NCBI GenBank assembly: GCA_963792485.1
Contig: CAWBWL010000014.1
Coordinates: 124,001-188,000, forward strand
Source of the DNA: JANOYJ01 sp963792485
GTDB taxonomy: Bacteria > Pseudomonadota > Alphaproteobacteria > Rhizobiales > Rhizobiaceae
Direction: 5' to 3'
Length of the DNA stretch: 64,000 nt
Part shown: piece by piece, positions 43,912 to 52,158 of the stretch
How the letters are laid out: each line of letters opens with the position of its first letter
How positions within the stretch are numbered: position 1 is the stretch's first letter
The notes under the pieces: generated by a model
What the model saw: only the letters and a program-made list of their open reading frames with translations
Databases searched by the model: none
What the model was told of the DNA's origin: nothing
Translations under genes and position numbers: made by a program

Positions 43912-44193
43912 ATGACTGCTGTCTCGACCAGCATCAAACTCGACCCCGACATGAAAGACCGTGTTCAGCGTGTTGCGGAGTCTATGCGCCGCACGCCGCA
44001 TTGGGTCATGAAGGAAGCGGTGGAAAAGTACATCACCGATGCCGAGCGCCGTGAGGCTTGGGAGCGCGATTCCTTGGAGGCGCTGAAGGAAATGGACGAA
44101 ACAGGGCTTCATGTGACAAGTGAAGAAGTTATGGTCTGGCTGCAATCCTGGGGCACTGACGACGAAAAGCCTGCGCCTGAATGCCATCTGTAA
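43912..44193 (+). CDS. CopG/RHH-type antitoxin
   Basis: 93 residues. The N-terminal ribbon (TAVSTSIKLDPDMKDRVQRV) and helix pair (SMRRTPHWVMKEAVEKYI) form a ribbon-helix-helix DNA-binding domain; the acidic C-terminal ~45 residues would wrap the toxin. Its last 13 bp overlap the toxin start. By family it represses its own promoter, and a perfect palindrome lies just upstream. Confidence 0.88.
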   Translation: MTAVSTSIKLDPDMKDRVQRVAESMRRTPHWVMKEAVEKYITDAERREAWERDSLEALKEMDETGLHVTSEEVMVWLQSWGTDDEKPAPECHL

Positions 44194-44471
44194 CTCTTGC
44201 CCCGGCGGCCCTCGCCGATCTCAAACGGCTGCACAACTTCTTGAAAGGCAAAAATCCACGCACGGCAGAGGCCTCGGGTGTCGCCATCAGGAGCGCAGTT
44301 CAGAGTTTGGCGGCGTTCCCCGCAAAAGGTCGAATGCCCAACCAAGACAGGCCTGAACTTCGCGAGTTGGTGATCGCATTTGGCAGGTATGGCTACGTCG
44401 CTCAATATCGATACGATGGCCGAGGCGTATCTATCTCTCGCATAAGGCATGGCCGCGAGGCTGAGTTTTGA
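44181..44471 (+). CDS. ParE/RelE-type toxin
   Basis: 96 residues. LAPAALADLKRLHNFLKGKN at the start, the FPAKGRMPNQDRPELREL middle and the terminal SRIRHGREAEF are the ParE pattern (gyrase-directed in characterised members). The start overlaps the antitoxin gene by 13 bp and the stop overlaps the next HAD gene by 4 bp, which suggests the HAD gene is carried on the same message. Confidence 0.88.
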   Translation: MPSVTLAPAALADLKRLHNFLKGKNPRTAEASGVAIRSAVQSLAAFPAKGRMPNQDRPELRELVIAFGRYGYVAQYRYDGRGVSISRIRHGREAEF

Positions 44472-45187
44472 ACCAAAAGAGATTCAAAGCCATCCTCTTC
44501 GACAAGGACGGCACATTGGTTGACTTCAATGGCACTTGGCTGACGCTTTATGAGAAGCTGGCGCTGGAGGCGGCGGACGGGGACAGCGCCGAGGCTGAGC
44601 GGCTTTTGCGCATTGGCGGGTATGAGCGGGCCAGCAATGTGTTTCTGGCGGGGTCTGAGCTTGCGGCCGGGACGACAGACACAATTATCCGGCTTTGGAT
44701 TGGCGAGGCGGACATGAAGCGGGCCGCTTTCTGGAAGGCCCGGATGGACCGCGCTTTCACCGAGGAAGGCCCAGCCGCCGCCGTGCCCGTGCCCGGTCTT
44801 CACGCAACGCTTGCCCATCTCCACGGCGAAGGGCGCGGGCTTGCCGTTGTCACCAACGACCTTGAGGCCGCCGCGCGGCGAACGATTGAGAAGTTCGGCG
44901 TCACGCGCCTGTTCTCGGCGTTTATCGGCTATGACAGCGTTCAAAACCCCAAACCCGCCGCTGATCCGGTTCATCTCGCTTGCAAATTGCTCGGCATTGA
45001 ACCGCATGAGGCGGTTGTCGTTGGCGACAATGTCCATGATCTGGAAATGGCGCACGCCGCCGGAGCGGGCGCGGCAATCGGTGTTTTGACAGGCACGACG
45101 GGCCGTGACGGGCTTGCGCCCTTGGCGGATGCGGTGCTGCCCTCTATCGCCGATCTGCCGGAATGGCTGACCGGGCGCGGAGCCTGA
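44468..45187 (+). CDS. HAD-IA phosphatase (phosphoglycolate phosphatase-like)
   Basis: 239 residues from a TTG that overlaps the toxin stop. FDKDGTLVDFNGTW carries the nucleophile Asp; VTNDLEAAARRTIEKFG, NPKPAADPVH and VVGDNVHDLEMAHAAG supply the other motifs. Similar to Gph, which clears 2-phosphoglycolate, but substrate cannot be fixed. It converges on the acyl-CoA ligase gene with no gap between the stops. Confidence 0.87.
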   Translation: MNQKRFKAILFDKDGTLVDFNGTWLTLYEKLALEAADGDSAEAERLLRIGGYERASNVFLAGSELAAGTTDTIIRLWIGEADMKRAAFWKARMDRAFTEEGPAAAVPVPGLHATLAHLHGEGRGLAVVTNDLEAAARRTIEKFGVTRLFSAFIGYDSVQNPKPAADPVHLACKLLGIEPHEAVVVGDNVHDLEMAHAAGAGAAIGVLTGTTGRDGLAPLADAVLPSIADLPEWLTGRGA

Positions 45188-46903
45188 CTACTTCAAATCC
45201 CGAAGCTCGCGCCGCAAAATCTTGCCGACATTGGTCTTCGGCAGATCATTGCGGAACACCACATATTTGGGACGCTTGTAGCCGGTGAGCTCTTTGGCGC
45301 AGAACTCTTTCAGCGCTTCCTCGGTCAGATTCGGGTCTTTCTTGACAACGAAGAGCTTGACCGCCTCGCCGCTGTGCTCGTCCTTGGTGCCGACCACCGC
45401 GCATTCGAGCACGCCGGGATGCCGTGCGACCACATCCTCGACCTCGTTCGGATAGACGTTGAAGCCGGAGACTAGCACCATGTCCTTCTTGCGGTCGACA
45501 ATCTTGACGTAGCCGTTCGGGTCCATGAACCCCATATCGCCGGATTTGAAGAAGCCGTCCGGCGTCATCACATTGGCGGTCTCATCCGGGCGCTGCCAAT
45601 AGCCGGCCATGACCTGCGGGCCGCGGATGCAGATTTCACCGACCTCGCCGTTCGGCAGATCTTTGCCATCATCATCGCGGATTGCAATGTCGGTTGAGGG
45701 CAGGGGAAGGCCGATGGTTCCGGTGTATTTGGCGATGTCAAACGGATTGGCGGTGGCCACGGGTGATGTTTCCGAGAGGCCGTAACCCTCATGGATGGCG
45801 TGCCCCGTCAGCTTTTCCCAGCGCTCCGCCACGCCGCTCTGCACCGCCATGCCACCGCCCATTGTGAGCAGCATCGGCTTGAAGTCGAGCTTCTGAAAAT
45901 CCTCATTGTTGAGGAGTGCGTTGAACAGCGTGTTGAGGCCGGGGAAGAAGTGAATCTTCACCTTCTGCAATTCCTTGACAAAAGCCGGAATGTCGCGCGG
46001 GTTCGGAATGAGCAGATTGCAGCCGCCCTGTTCCATGCCCATCATCATGTTCACGGTCAGCGCGAAGATATGATAGAGCGGCAGGGCGCAGATGAACATC
46101 ATGTCGTCCGGTTTGCCGCGCGCATCAGTGACCGGCTTCAGCCAGGCGGCGTTCTGCGCCATGTTCGACAAAATGTTGGAATGCGTCAGCGTCGCGCCCT
46201 TGGACACGCCGGTTGTGCCGCCGGTATATTGCAGGAACGCCACGTCTTTCAGAGCGATCTCGACGGGCTGAAGCGTCATGGCGCGCCCCGCCGACAGCGC
46301 CGAATTGAAGCGGACATGTCCGGGCAGACTATAGCTTGGCACAACCTTCTTCACGTGCCGCAGCACGAAGTTGACGATATGGCCCTTGAGGCCGAGCATG
46401 TCGCCAACGCCGGTGACAATGACATTCTTGACCTTCGTCTTCGCCAGCACCTCGTCAAGCGTCTTGGCAAAATTCTCGATGATAATAATTGTTTCCGCGC
46501 CGCTGTCATTGAGCTGATGCTCAAGTTCGCGCGGCGTGTAGAGCGGATTGACGTTGACGACCGTGTAGCCCGCCCGCAGCACCGCCAGCACCGCGACCGG
46601 ATATTGCAGAATATTCGGCATCATGAGCGCAACGCGTGCGCCCTTCTGCAATCCGGTGGACTGCAGATAGGCGGCCAGCGCCGCCAACTCGCGGTCAACA
46701 TCGGCATAGCTGAGCGATTTGCCCATCAGCAGGAAAGCTGGCTTGGCGGCATATTTGCGGCAGGAATTGAGCAGATGCTCCGGAATGCTTTGAAATGCCA
46801 AAGGCGGCAGCACGGGCGGAATGGAAGGGTGATAGCTTTTGAGCCAGATCTTTTCGGAAACGCCGTTTGAAGCAGCCGCGGTCTCGGATACTTTGTTGGC
46901 CAC
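45188..46903 (-). CDS. fadD: Long-chain-fatty-acid-CoA ligase
   Basis: 571 residues of the adenylate-forming class. P-loop-like YTGGTTGVSKGATLTH, the A5 motif GYGLSETSPV and the A8 hinge MVLVSGFNVYPNEVEDV, with the final catalytic Lys in LPKTNVGKILRREL. It activates fatty acids to acyl-CoA with ATP for beta-oxidation or lipid synthesis. A second beta-oxidation-type gene (gcdH) lies 3.4 kb away. Symbol by similarity to FadD. Confidence 0.92.
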   Translation of the reverse strand: MANKVSETAAASNGVSEKIWLKSYHPSIPPVLPPLAFQSIPEHLLNSCRKYAAKPAFLLMGKSLSYADVDRELAALAAYLQSTGLQKGARVALMMPNILQYPVAVLAVLRAGYTVVNVNPLYTPRELEHQLNDSGAETIIIIENFAKTLDEVLAKTKVKNVIVTGVGDMLGLKGHIVNFVLRHVKKVVPSYSLPGHVRFNSALSAGRAMTLQPVEIALKDVAFLQYTGGTTGVSKGATLTHSNILSNMAQNAAWLKPVTDARGKPDDMMFICALPLYHIFALTVNMMMGMEQGGCNLLIPNPRDIPAFVKELQKVKIHFFPGLNTLFNALLNNEDFQKLDFKPMLLTMGGGMAVQSGVAERWEKLTGHAIHEGYGLSETSPVATANPFDIAKYTGTIGLPLPSTDIAIRDDDGKDLPNGEVGEICIRGPQVMAGYWQRPDETANVMTPDGFFKSGDMGFMDPNGYVKIVDRKKDMVLVSGFNVYPNEVEDVVARHPGVLECAVVGTKDEHSGEAVKLFVVKKDPNLTEEALKEFCAKELTGYKRPKYVVFRNDLPKTNVGKILRRELRDLK

Positions 46904-46976
46904 AAATTCCTCCCCAGGTTCTCAGCAGGTTTTGAATCTGCCCGTTAATGAAGATGAGCGCAAGTGGCGTTCAATC

Positions 46977-48569
46977 TCAAAGCATCGCTTCCAGCGTTTC
47001 CAATTTGTCCGCGTCCGCCGGCTGCTTGTCCCAGCGCAGTCGTGATATGCGTGGAAAACGCATGGCGACGCCGGATTTATGCCGCCCGGAGCGGTTGAGG
47101 CCCTCAAATGCGACTTCGAAGACAAGGCCGCTGTCAGGCTCGGCCCGCACCGAACGCACCGGCCCGAAGCGCTCGACCGTGTTGTCGCGCACATATTTGT
47201 CGATCTGCTTCAGCTCCTCATCGGTGAAGCCGAAATAGGCCTTGCCGACCGGCACCAGCTCGCCCGCGCTGTTCCAGACGCCGAATGTGTAGTCCGAATA
47301 GAAGCTCGACCGCTTTCCATGCCCGCGCTGCGCGTACATCAGCACGGCATCGATCACTTTCGGGTCCTGTTTCCATTTGAACCAGGGACCTTTCGGCCGC
47401 CCCGGCACATAAGTTGAATCCTTCCGCTTCAGCATCACGCCCTCGATGATGGCGTGCGGCGGGCTGGCGCGCAGTCCGGCAAGCTGTTCCCAGTTCTCGA
47501 AGGGCAAAAGCGGCGAGAGGGCGAAACGGCTTGGCTCCAGCGCGGATGCAAACACCTCAAGCCGCGTCCGCCGCTCCGCAAATGGCAGGCCGCGCAAATC
47601 GTCCGCGCCATCGGCCAGAATGTCATAGATCTGCATCACTGCGGGAAACTCTCGCAGCGATTTGGCCGGCACGGTCTTGCGGTTGAGCCTTTGCTGCAGA
47701 TCGCCGAAGGTCCCCATGACGAGGCCGTCGGCGCCTCGCCGTCCAACCAGCAGCTCGCCGTCAAGACAGCCGGCGAAATCCATATGTTCGAGCAAATCGG
47801 GAAACGCGCCCGATATATCGTCGCCCGTGCGCGAATAGAGCCGCCTCGCATCACCCTCGCACACGGCCTGTACGCGAATCCCGTCCCATTTCCATTCAGC
47901 GGCAAACTGCTGCGGATCAAGCGCCGCCATCTCCCGCTCTTCAAGCGCCGTGGCAAGCATTACTGGCCGGAACGCAGCCCCCGCGCTCTTCTGCGGCATG
48001 TCTGCCCGCCCTTCGAGCCAGGCGAAAAGGGCTGCATAGGGCGGCTCCTGCCCGTGCCAGATTTCCTCAATGGCGTTGACATCCTTGCCGCCGAACTCCG
48101 CCAGCGCCTGCTTGACCAGCCGCGACGACACGCCGATGCGCAGCGCGCCGGTCGCCAGCTTGATCAGCGCATAGCGCGCCGAAGGATCAAGTGCGTCGAG
48201 CATGGAAGTCATCAGCCGCGGGGCCTCGATGGCGGAGGCGCGCTGCAGGCGCATCACGACATCCCCCAGCGATAAGTCTGATCGTTCCGTGATGGAAGAC
48301 GTCCAGAGCAGAGAGATCGTCTCGGCGAGATCGCCGACGAAATCATAGGACAGATTGAACAGCACAGGGTCGGTCTGCTCGCTGATCAGCCGCCGCAGCA
48401 AAGCGGGCTTGACCGTGCGCAGCGAGAGGTCACCCGAAATCGCCGCGAGCGCATAGCCCCTGTCGGGATCGGGCGCCGCGCGGAAATAATCCTGCAAAAG
48501 CTGGAGCTTGGCGTTGCGCGCGGGCGTCAGGGAGAGGCGGTCAAGCAGGGTGGCGAAGGCGCGCATCAC
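46977..48569 (-). CDS. ATP-dependent DNA ligase (repair-module ligase)
   Basis: 530 residues. The adenylation Lys is in EWKWDGIRVQ (K227), motif III is CLDGELLVG, motif IV is IIEGVMLKRKD and motif V is WFKWKQDP. An N-terminal DNA-binding domain of ~200 residues is present, as in the bacterial ligases clustered with a MBL-fold exonuclease, an Lhr-type helicase and PdeM. It seals nicks with ATP, apart from the NAD-dependent LigA. It overlaps the exonuclease gene by 4 bp; the helicase and pdeM halves of the module are 8 kb away. Confidence 0.94.
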   Translation of the reverse strand: MMRAFATLLDRLSLTPARNAKLQLLQDYFRAAPDPDRGYALAAISGDLSLRTVKPALLRRLISEQTDPVLFNLSYDFVGDLAETISLLWTSSITERSDLSLGDVVMRLQRASAIEAPRLMTSMLDALDPSARYALIKLATGALRIGVSSRLVKQALAEFGGKDVNAIEEIWHGQEPPYAALFAWLEGRADMPQKSAGAAFRPVMLATALEEREMAALDPQQFAAEWKWDGIRVQAVCEGDARRLYSRTGDDISGAFPDLLEHMDFAGCLDGELLVGRRGADGLVMGTFGDLQQRLNRKTVPAKSLREFPAVMQIYDILADGADDLRGLPFAERRTRLEVFASALEPSRFALSPLLPFENWEQLAGLRASPPHAIIEGVMLKRKDSTYVPGRPKGPWFKWKQDPKVIDAVLMYAQRGHGKRSSFYSDYTFGVWNSAGELVPVGKAYFGFTDEELKQIDKYVRDNTVERFGPVRSVRAEPDSGLVFEVAFEGLNRSGRHKSGVAMRFPRISRLRWDKQPADADKLETLEAML

Positions 48570-49606
48570 TCGGCCTCGTCTTCATAGCCAACAAGATGCA
48601 GCGGCTTTGCGCTTCGCTGGTGCATCTCGCACCAGCGCACCAACGCCTCCTCGCGCCCATGCGTGACCCAGACTTCCTGCGGGTTCAGCGTTTTGATGGT
48701 CTGCGTCAGCTCACCCCAGTCGCAGTGATCGGAAATGATCAGCGGCAGCTCAGTGCCGCGCTGGCGCGCGCGGGCGCGGATCTGCATCCAGCCGGAGGCA
48801 AAGCCGAGCAGCGGGTCGGCAAAGCGCTGCGCCCATGTCGAGCCGAACGCCGCTGGCGGCGCGATGACGATCCGACCCGCGCCAACGCCGCGCTTCTGCT
48901 CGGTCGTCGCATTCTCCAGCCTTCCGAGCGCAATGCCTTGCGATTCGTAAAAGTCGCAAAGGCGCTTGAGGGAGCCGTGAATATAGATCGGCTCATCATA
49001 GCCGCAGTCGCGCAGAAGCCGGATCACCCGCTGTGCTTTGCCCAGCGCGTAAGCGCCGATCAAATGCGCCCGGCCTGGGAATTGCTGCAGGGAGCGCAGC
49101 AGCTTGCCGATTTCCGCTTTTGGAGAAGGGTGGTTGAACACCGGCAGGCCGAAAGTCGCCTCGGTGATGAACACGTCGCAGGCGAGCGGCTCAAAGGGCG
49201 CGCAGGTCGGATCGGGCAGCAGCTTGTAATCGCCCGAGGCTGTGATGCGCAGGCCCTTATGATTGACGCGTATCTGGCAGGAGCCAAGCACATGGCCAGC
49301 CGGTGCGAAGGTCACCTCAACGCCGTTGATGTTGAGCGCTTCGCCGATAACGGCGGTCTGGCGCGTGCCGCAGAAATCCTCGCCATAGCGGATCGCCATG
49401 ATCTCCAGCGTCTGACGGCTCGCCAGCACCGATCCATGCCCACTGCGCGCATGGTCCGCATGGCCATGAGTGATCAATGCCCGCTCCACGGGATGGATGG
49501 GGTCGATGTAAAAATCACCCGCTGAGCAGTAGAGCCCCGCCGGCATTGGTCTCAAAAGGGATTCCGGATTGAGTGCGCCGTTCACAATGGGCCGCCTTTG
49601 GTTCAC
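48566..49606 (-). CDS. Ligase-associated MBL-fold DNA exonuclease
   Basis: 346 residues of the metallo-beta-lactamase/beta-CASP group (SNM1/Artemis-like). The metal site LITHGHADHARSGHG supplies H47, H49, D51 and H52; later ligands are in FAPAGHVLGSCQI and in SDHCDWGEL. It is the family named ligase-associated DNA damage response exonuclease; 4-bp overlap with the ligase gene shows they are made together. It probably trims ends before ligation. Confidence 0.93.
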   Translation of the reverse strand: MNQRRPIVNGALNPESLLRPMPAGLYCSAGDFYIDPIHPVERALITHGHADHARSGHGSVLASRQTLEIMAIRYGEDFCGTRQTAVIGEALNINGVEVTFAPAGHVLGSCQIRVNHKGLRITASGDYKLLPDPTCAPFEPLACDVFITEATFGLPVFNHPSPKAEIGKLLRSLQQFPGRAHLIGAYALGKAQRVIRLLRDCGYDEPIYIHGSLKRLCDFYESQGIALGRLENATTEQKRGVGAGRIVIAPPAAFGSTWAQRFADPLLGFASGWMQIRARARQRGTELPLIISDHCDWGELTQTIKTLNPQEVWVTHGREEALVRWCEMHQRSAKPLHLVGYEDEAE

Positions 49607-49652
49607 GCGGGAAATGTCGCACGGGAAGTGGAAGTTTCAAGAGGTATGGCCA

Positions 49653-49795
49653 AGAGTCCGTTTGGAAACTTCGCCTGGGCGGCCACCCGATGCGATTTTC
49701 TGCGCTTCCGGTGCTCACGAACTTGAGTTCGCTGCGCTCCGGTTGTCGATAACTGCACCAGCTGACTCGACCAGCCGAGTTTCCAAACGGACTCT
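49653..49795. repeat. 143-bp palindromic repeat, copy 3
   Basis: Begins AGAGTCCGTTTGGAAACT and ends AGTTTCCAAACGGACTCT, a perfect 18-bp terminal inverted repeat. The interior keeps the TTTTCTGCGCTTCCGGTGCT block but is otherwise diverged from copies 1 and 2. Same length as both. It is in the 0.7-kb gap before gcdH, beside the two gene remnants. Confidence 0.9.
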
Positions 49796-49852
49796 TGAGG
49801 CTGGTCGCAATCCCCGTCGCAGTTGTGCATTCCGGCCCATGGAGCTTAACAT

Positions 49853-50005
49853 ATGCCAAGACCGTCAAATTCGCGCCTGCGCCTCGCATTTCAGAGCTAT
49901 CTCAAGGATGGCGCCGGTTGGTCGGCAAAATCAATCGACGTCAACCTTGCGACCGTCAACTCCTGGGAGAAATTTGCGAAATGCCAGGAGTTCCATAGTG
50001 TTCAC
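49853..50005 (+). pseudogene. Integrase N-terminal remnant (probable)
   Basis: ATG 49853 opens a frame whose first ~50 codons read like the core-binding (SAM-like) domain of a tyrosine recombinase: LRLAFQSYLKDGAGWSAKS then TVNSWEKFAK. There is no catalytic domain after it; similarity ends near 50005 and the frame goes on as non-matching sequence. It is a fragment left by deletion, if the family reading is right. Confidence 0.4.
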
Positions 50006-50184
50006 CCCGGCTTGGTCAATGTCTTCAACGGCATCTTCGCCGGGTGTTTTTTAACTGCTGCCCAATCAGAAAGGATTCAAATCGCCCGACCGCAATGGTT
50101 CTGCTTCTCGTCGCGGCTATCCTAGCGACACTTTTGTGGACGTCTGCGCGCTGGGTCGTGTCGCACAGTGTCGCGTTCGAGCAG

Positions 50185-50295
50185 ATCACCGGCACAGCGG
50201 CGGTTGAACTGAAAAAGACTGGCGGACGCTTTGCGCTTGCCACAATGTGCGTCGGCGTCGGACAAGGCACCGCCATCCTGATTGAACGCGTTTGA
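50185..50295 (+). pseudogene. Thiolase C-terminal remnant
   Basis: The last 36 codons of the frame ending at 50295 match the extreme C-terminus of acetyl-CoA acyltransferases: ITGTAAVELKKTGGRFALAT then MCVGVGQGTAILIERV, which carries the catalytic C-terminal Cys region (MCVGVGQG). Nothing upstream matches a thiolase, so more than 90 percent of the gene is missing. It ends 13 bp before gcdH, so the original thiolase was probably its operon partner. Confidence 0.7.
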
Positions 50296-50308
50296 GAGCG
50301 AGGAACAA

Positions 50309-51511
50309 ATGAAAGAGACCCCGTCGAAAGACACGAATGCCTTCACTTGGGACGATCCCTTCCTGCTGGAGGACCAACTGACCGAAGAGGAGCGCATGAT
50401 CCGAGACAGCGCCTTCTCCTACGCGCAGGAAAAGCTGGCGCCGCGCGTCGAGCACGCTTTTCTGGCGGAGGAAACTGATCCCGAAATTTTCCGCGAAATG
50501 GGGGAACTTGGCCTTCTGGGCGTCACCATCCCTGAAGAGTATGGCGGCATCGGCGCAGGATATGTCAGCTACGGCCTGGTCGCGCGCGAAGTGGAGCGGG
50601 TGGACTCAGGCTACCGCTCGATGATGTCGGTGCAGTCCAGCCTCGTCATGTATCCGATCCATGCCTATGGCTCGGAGGCGCAGCGCAAGAAATATCTGCC
50701 CAAGCTCGCCTCGGGCGAGTGGATCGGCTGTTTCGGCCTGACGGAGCCGGACGCAGGGTCTGATCCCGGCGGCATGAAAACAAGGGCGGAAAAGATCGAC
50801 GGCGGCTACCGGCTGACCGGCACGAAAATGTGGATCAGCAACAGCCCGATCGCGGATGTTTTCGTGGTCTGGGCCAAGTCCGACGCGCATGAGGGCAAGA
50901 TACGCGGCTTCGTGCTGGACAAGGGCCTGAAGGGATTGTCCGCCCCCAAGATCGGCAAGAAAATATCATTGCGCGCCTCAATCACCGGCGAAATCGTCAT
51001 GGAGGGTGTTGAGGTCGGCGAAGATGCGCTGCTGCCCAACGCCGAGGGGCTTTCCGGTCCGTTCGGCTGCCTCAACCGCGCACGCTACGGCATCGCGTGG
51101 GGCGTGATGGGCGCAGCCGAAGCCTGCTGGCACGGCGCGCGCCAGTACGGGCTGGACCGCAAGCAGTTCGGCAGGCCGCTGGCGCAGACCCAGCTTTACC
51201 AGAAAAAGCTGGCCGACATGCTGACCGAGATTGCGCTCGGGCTGCAAGCCTGCCTTCGCGTTGGGCGGCTGTTCGAGGAGCGCCGAATGGCGCCTGAAAT
51301 GATCTCGGTCATCAAGCGCAACAATTGCGGCAAGGCCCTGGACATCGCGCGGCTGGCCAGGGACATGCATGGCGGCAACGGCATTTCAGCCGAGTTCAAG
51401 GTGATCCGCCACATGGTGAATCTTGAAACCGTGAACACCTATGAGGGCACGCATGATGTGCACGCCCTGATCATCGGCCGGGCGCAGACCGGCCTTCAGG
51501 CGTTCTTCTGA
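50309..51511 (+). CDS. gcdH: Glutaryl-CoA dehydrogenase (acyl-CoA dehydrogenase family)
   Basis: 400 residues from ATG 50309 (GCGAGG in front; the frame opens at a TTG at 50282). N-terminal FTWDDPFLLEDQLTEEERM, FAD region FGLTEPDAGSDPGGMKTRA and the catalytic Glu in NTYEGTHDVHALIIGRAQTG match the GCDH subgroup, which oxidises and decarboxylates glutaryl-CoA to crotonyl-CoA in Lys/Trp breakdown. It follows the thiolase remnant. tRNA-Thr lies 17 bp downstream on the other strand. Confidence 0.93.
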   Translation: MKETPSKDTNAFTWDDPFLLEDQLTEEERMIRDSAFSYAQEKLAPRVEHAFLAEETDPEIFREMGELGLLGVTIPEEYGGIGAGYVSYGLVAREVERVDSGYRSMMSVQSSLVMYPIHAYGSEAQRKKYLPKLASGEWIGCFGLTEPDAGSDPGGMKTRAEKIDGGYRLTGTKMWISNSPIADVFVVWAKSDAHEGKIRGFVLDKGLKGLSAPKIGKKISLRASITGEIVMEGVEVGEDALLPNAEGLSGPFGCLNRARYGIAWGVMGAAEACWHGARQYGLDRKQFGRPLAQTQLYQKKLADMLTEIALGLQACLRVGRLFEERRMAPEMISVIKRNNCGKALDIARLARDMHGGNGISAEFKVIRHMVNLETVNTYEGTHDVHALIIGRAQTGLQAFF

Positions 51512-51528
51512 GGGAGGCTGGAATGAAA

Positions 51529-51604
51529 TGGTGCCGCATAGGTGACTCGAACACCTGACCCCCGCATTACGAATGCGGTGCTCTACCAACTGAGCTAATG
51601 CGGC
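51529..51604 (-). tRNA. tRNA-Thr (CGT)
   Basis: On the minus strand: a 76-nt cloverleaf with acceptor GCCGCAT/ATGCGGC, D arm GCTC/GAGC, anticodon loop TTCGTAA giving CGT, T loop TTCGAGT and encoded CCA. Confidence 0.97.
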
Positions 51605-51618
51605 ATCTGCGGGGATGG

Positions 51619-51646
51619 TGATAACGGCAGGCGCGGCTGAAATCAA
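51619..51646 (-). promoter_or_regulatory. Possible promoter of tRNA-Thr
   Basis: On the minus strand, TTGATT (51641-51646), a 16-bp spacer and TTATCA (51619-51624), ending 14 bp before the tRNA. Moderate match. Confidence 0.35.
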
Positions 51647-51730
51647 GCGTGGCCATGATTTGGTCTTGTACTGTTTGACGCACCGCAGGCCACATCAGAT
51701 GGCTGCGGAAATGAACTCCGGGACGGCCAC

Positions 51731-52048
51731 TCACGGCTTGAGGGTGCCGATATAGGCGATGATGTCGGCGATTTGATCCGGGCTGGCCACAAAGCGCGGC
51801 ATTTCCGGATGGCCTGTGTCAATCCCTTCGACGAATGCCTCTTCCAGCGCATCCAGTGGATAGCGCTGGGACAATGTCCGGAACGGGGGCGATTTCGGGT
51901 TCGGGCTCGTGTCCTTGTTGCCGATTGCATGGCAACCGGAGCAGTTTTCGACAACGAGCGCCTTGCCGTGCAGGATTGCCTGCTGCTCATCCGCAATCGC
52001 GGGGGTTGTCAGCGAGAGCGCTGCCATGACGGCGATTGTCTTTCTCAT
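51731..52048 (-). CDS. Small periplasmic cytochrome c
   Basis: About 105 residues from ATG 52048 (MRKTIAVMAALSL; the frame opens at 52069). A signal peptide ends near PAIADEQ. The haem site is CSGCH and the Met ligand is probably in HPEMPRFV; the final DIIAYIGTL is the C-terminal helix of class I cytochromes c. It is a soluble electron carrier. No oxidase is adjacent. Confidence 0.92.
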   Translation of the reverse strand: MRKTIAVMAALSLTTPAIADEQQAILHGKALVVENCSGCHAIGNKDTSPNPKSPPFRTLSQRYPLDALEEAFVEGIDTGHPEMPRFVASPDQIADIIAYIGTLKP

Positions 52049-52158
52049 CTCGTTTTTTAGATCCTGCACATTGGCGATGCGTTTTAGATATACGCCCGTT
52101 TGTCCAGAACGCGTTTGATCGAGAACAAACGCTGCAGTATTTCAAAGATGCGCCCCGC

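Noticed and set aside
49853..51604. A genomic island integrated at tRNA-Thr
   Set aside because: The integrase remnant is 1.6 kb away, no direct repeat of the tRNA 3' end was seen and gcdH lies between. Only a local scar is supported.
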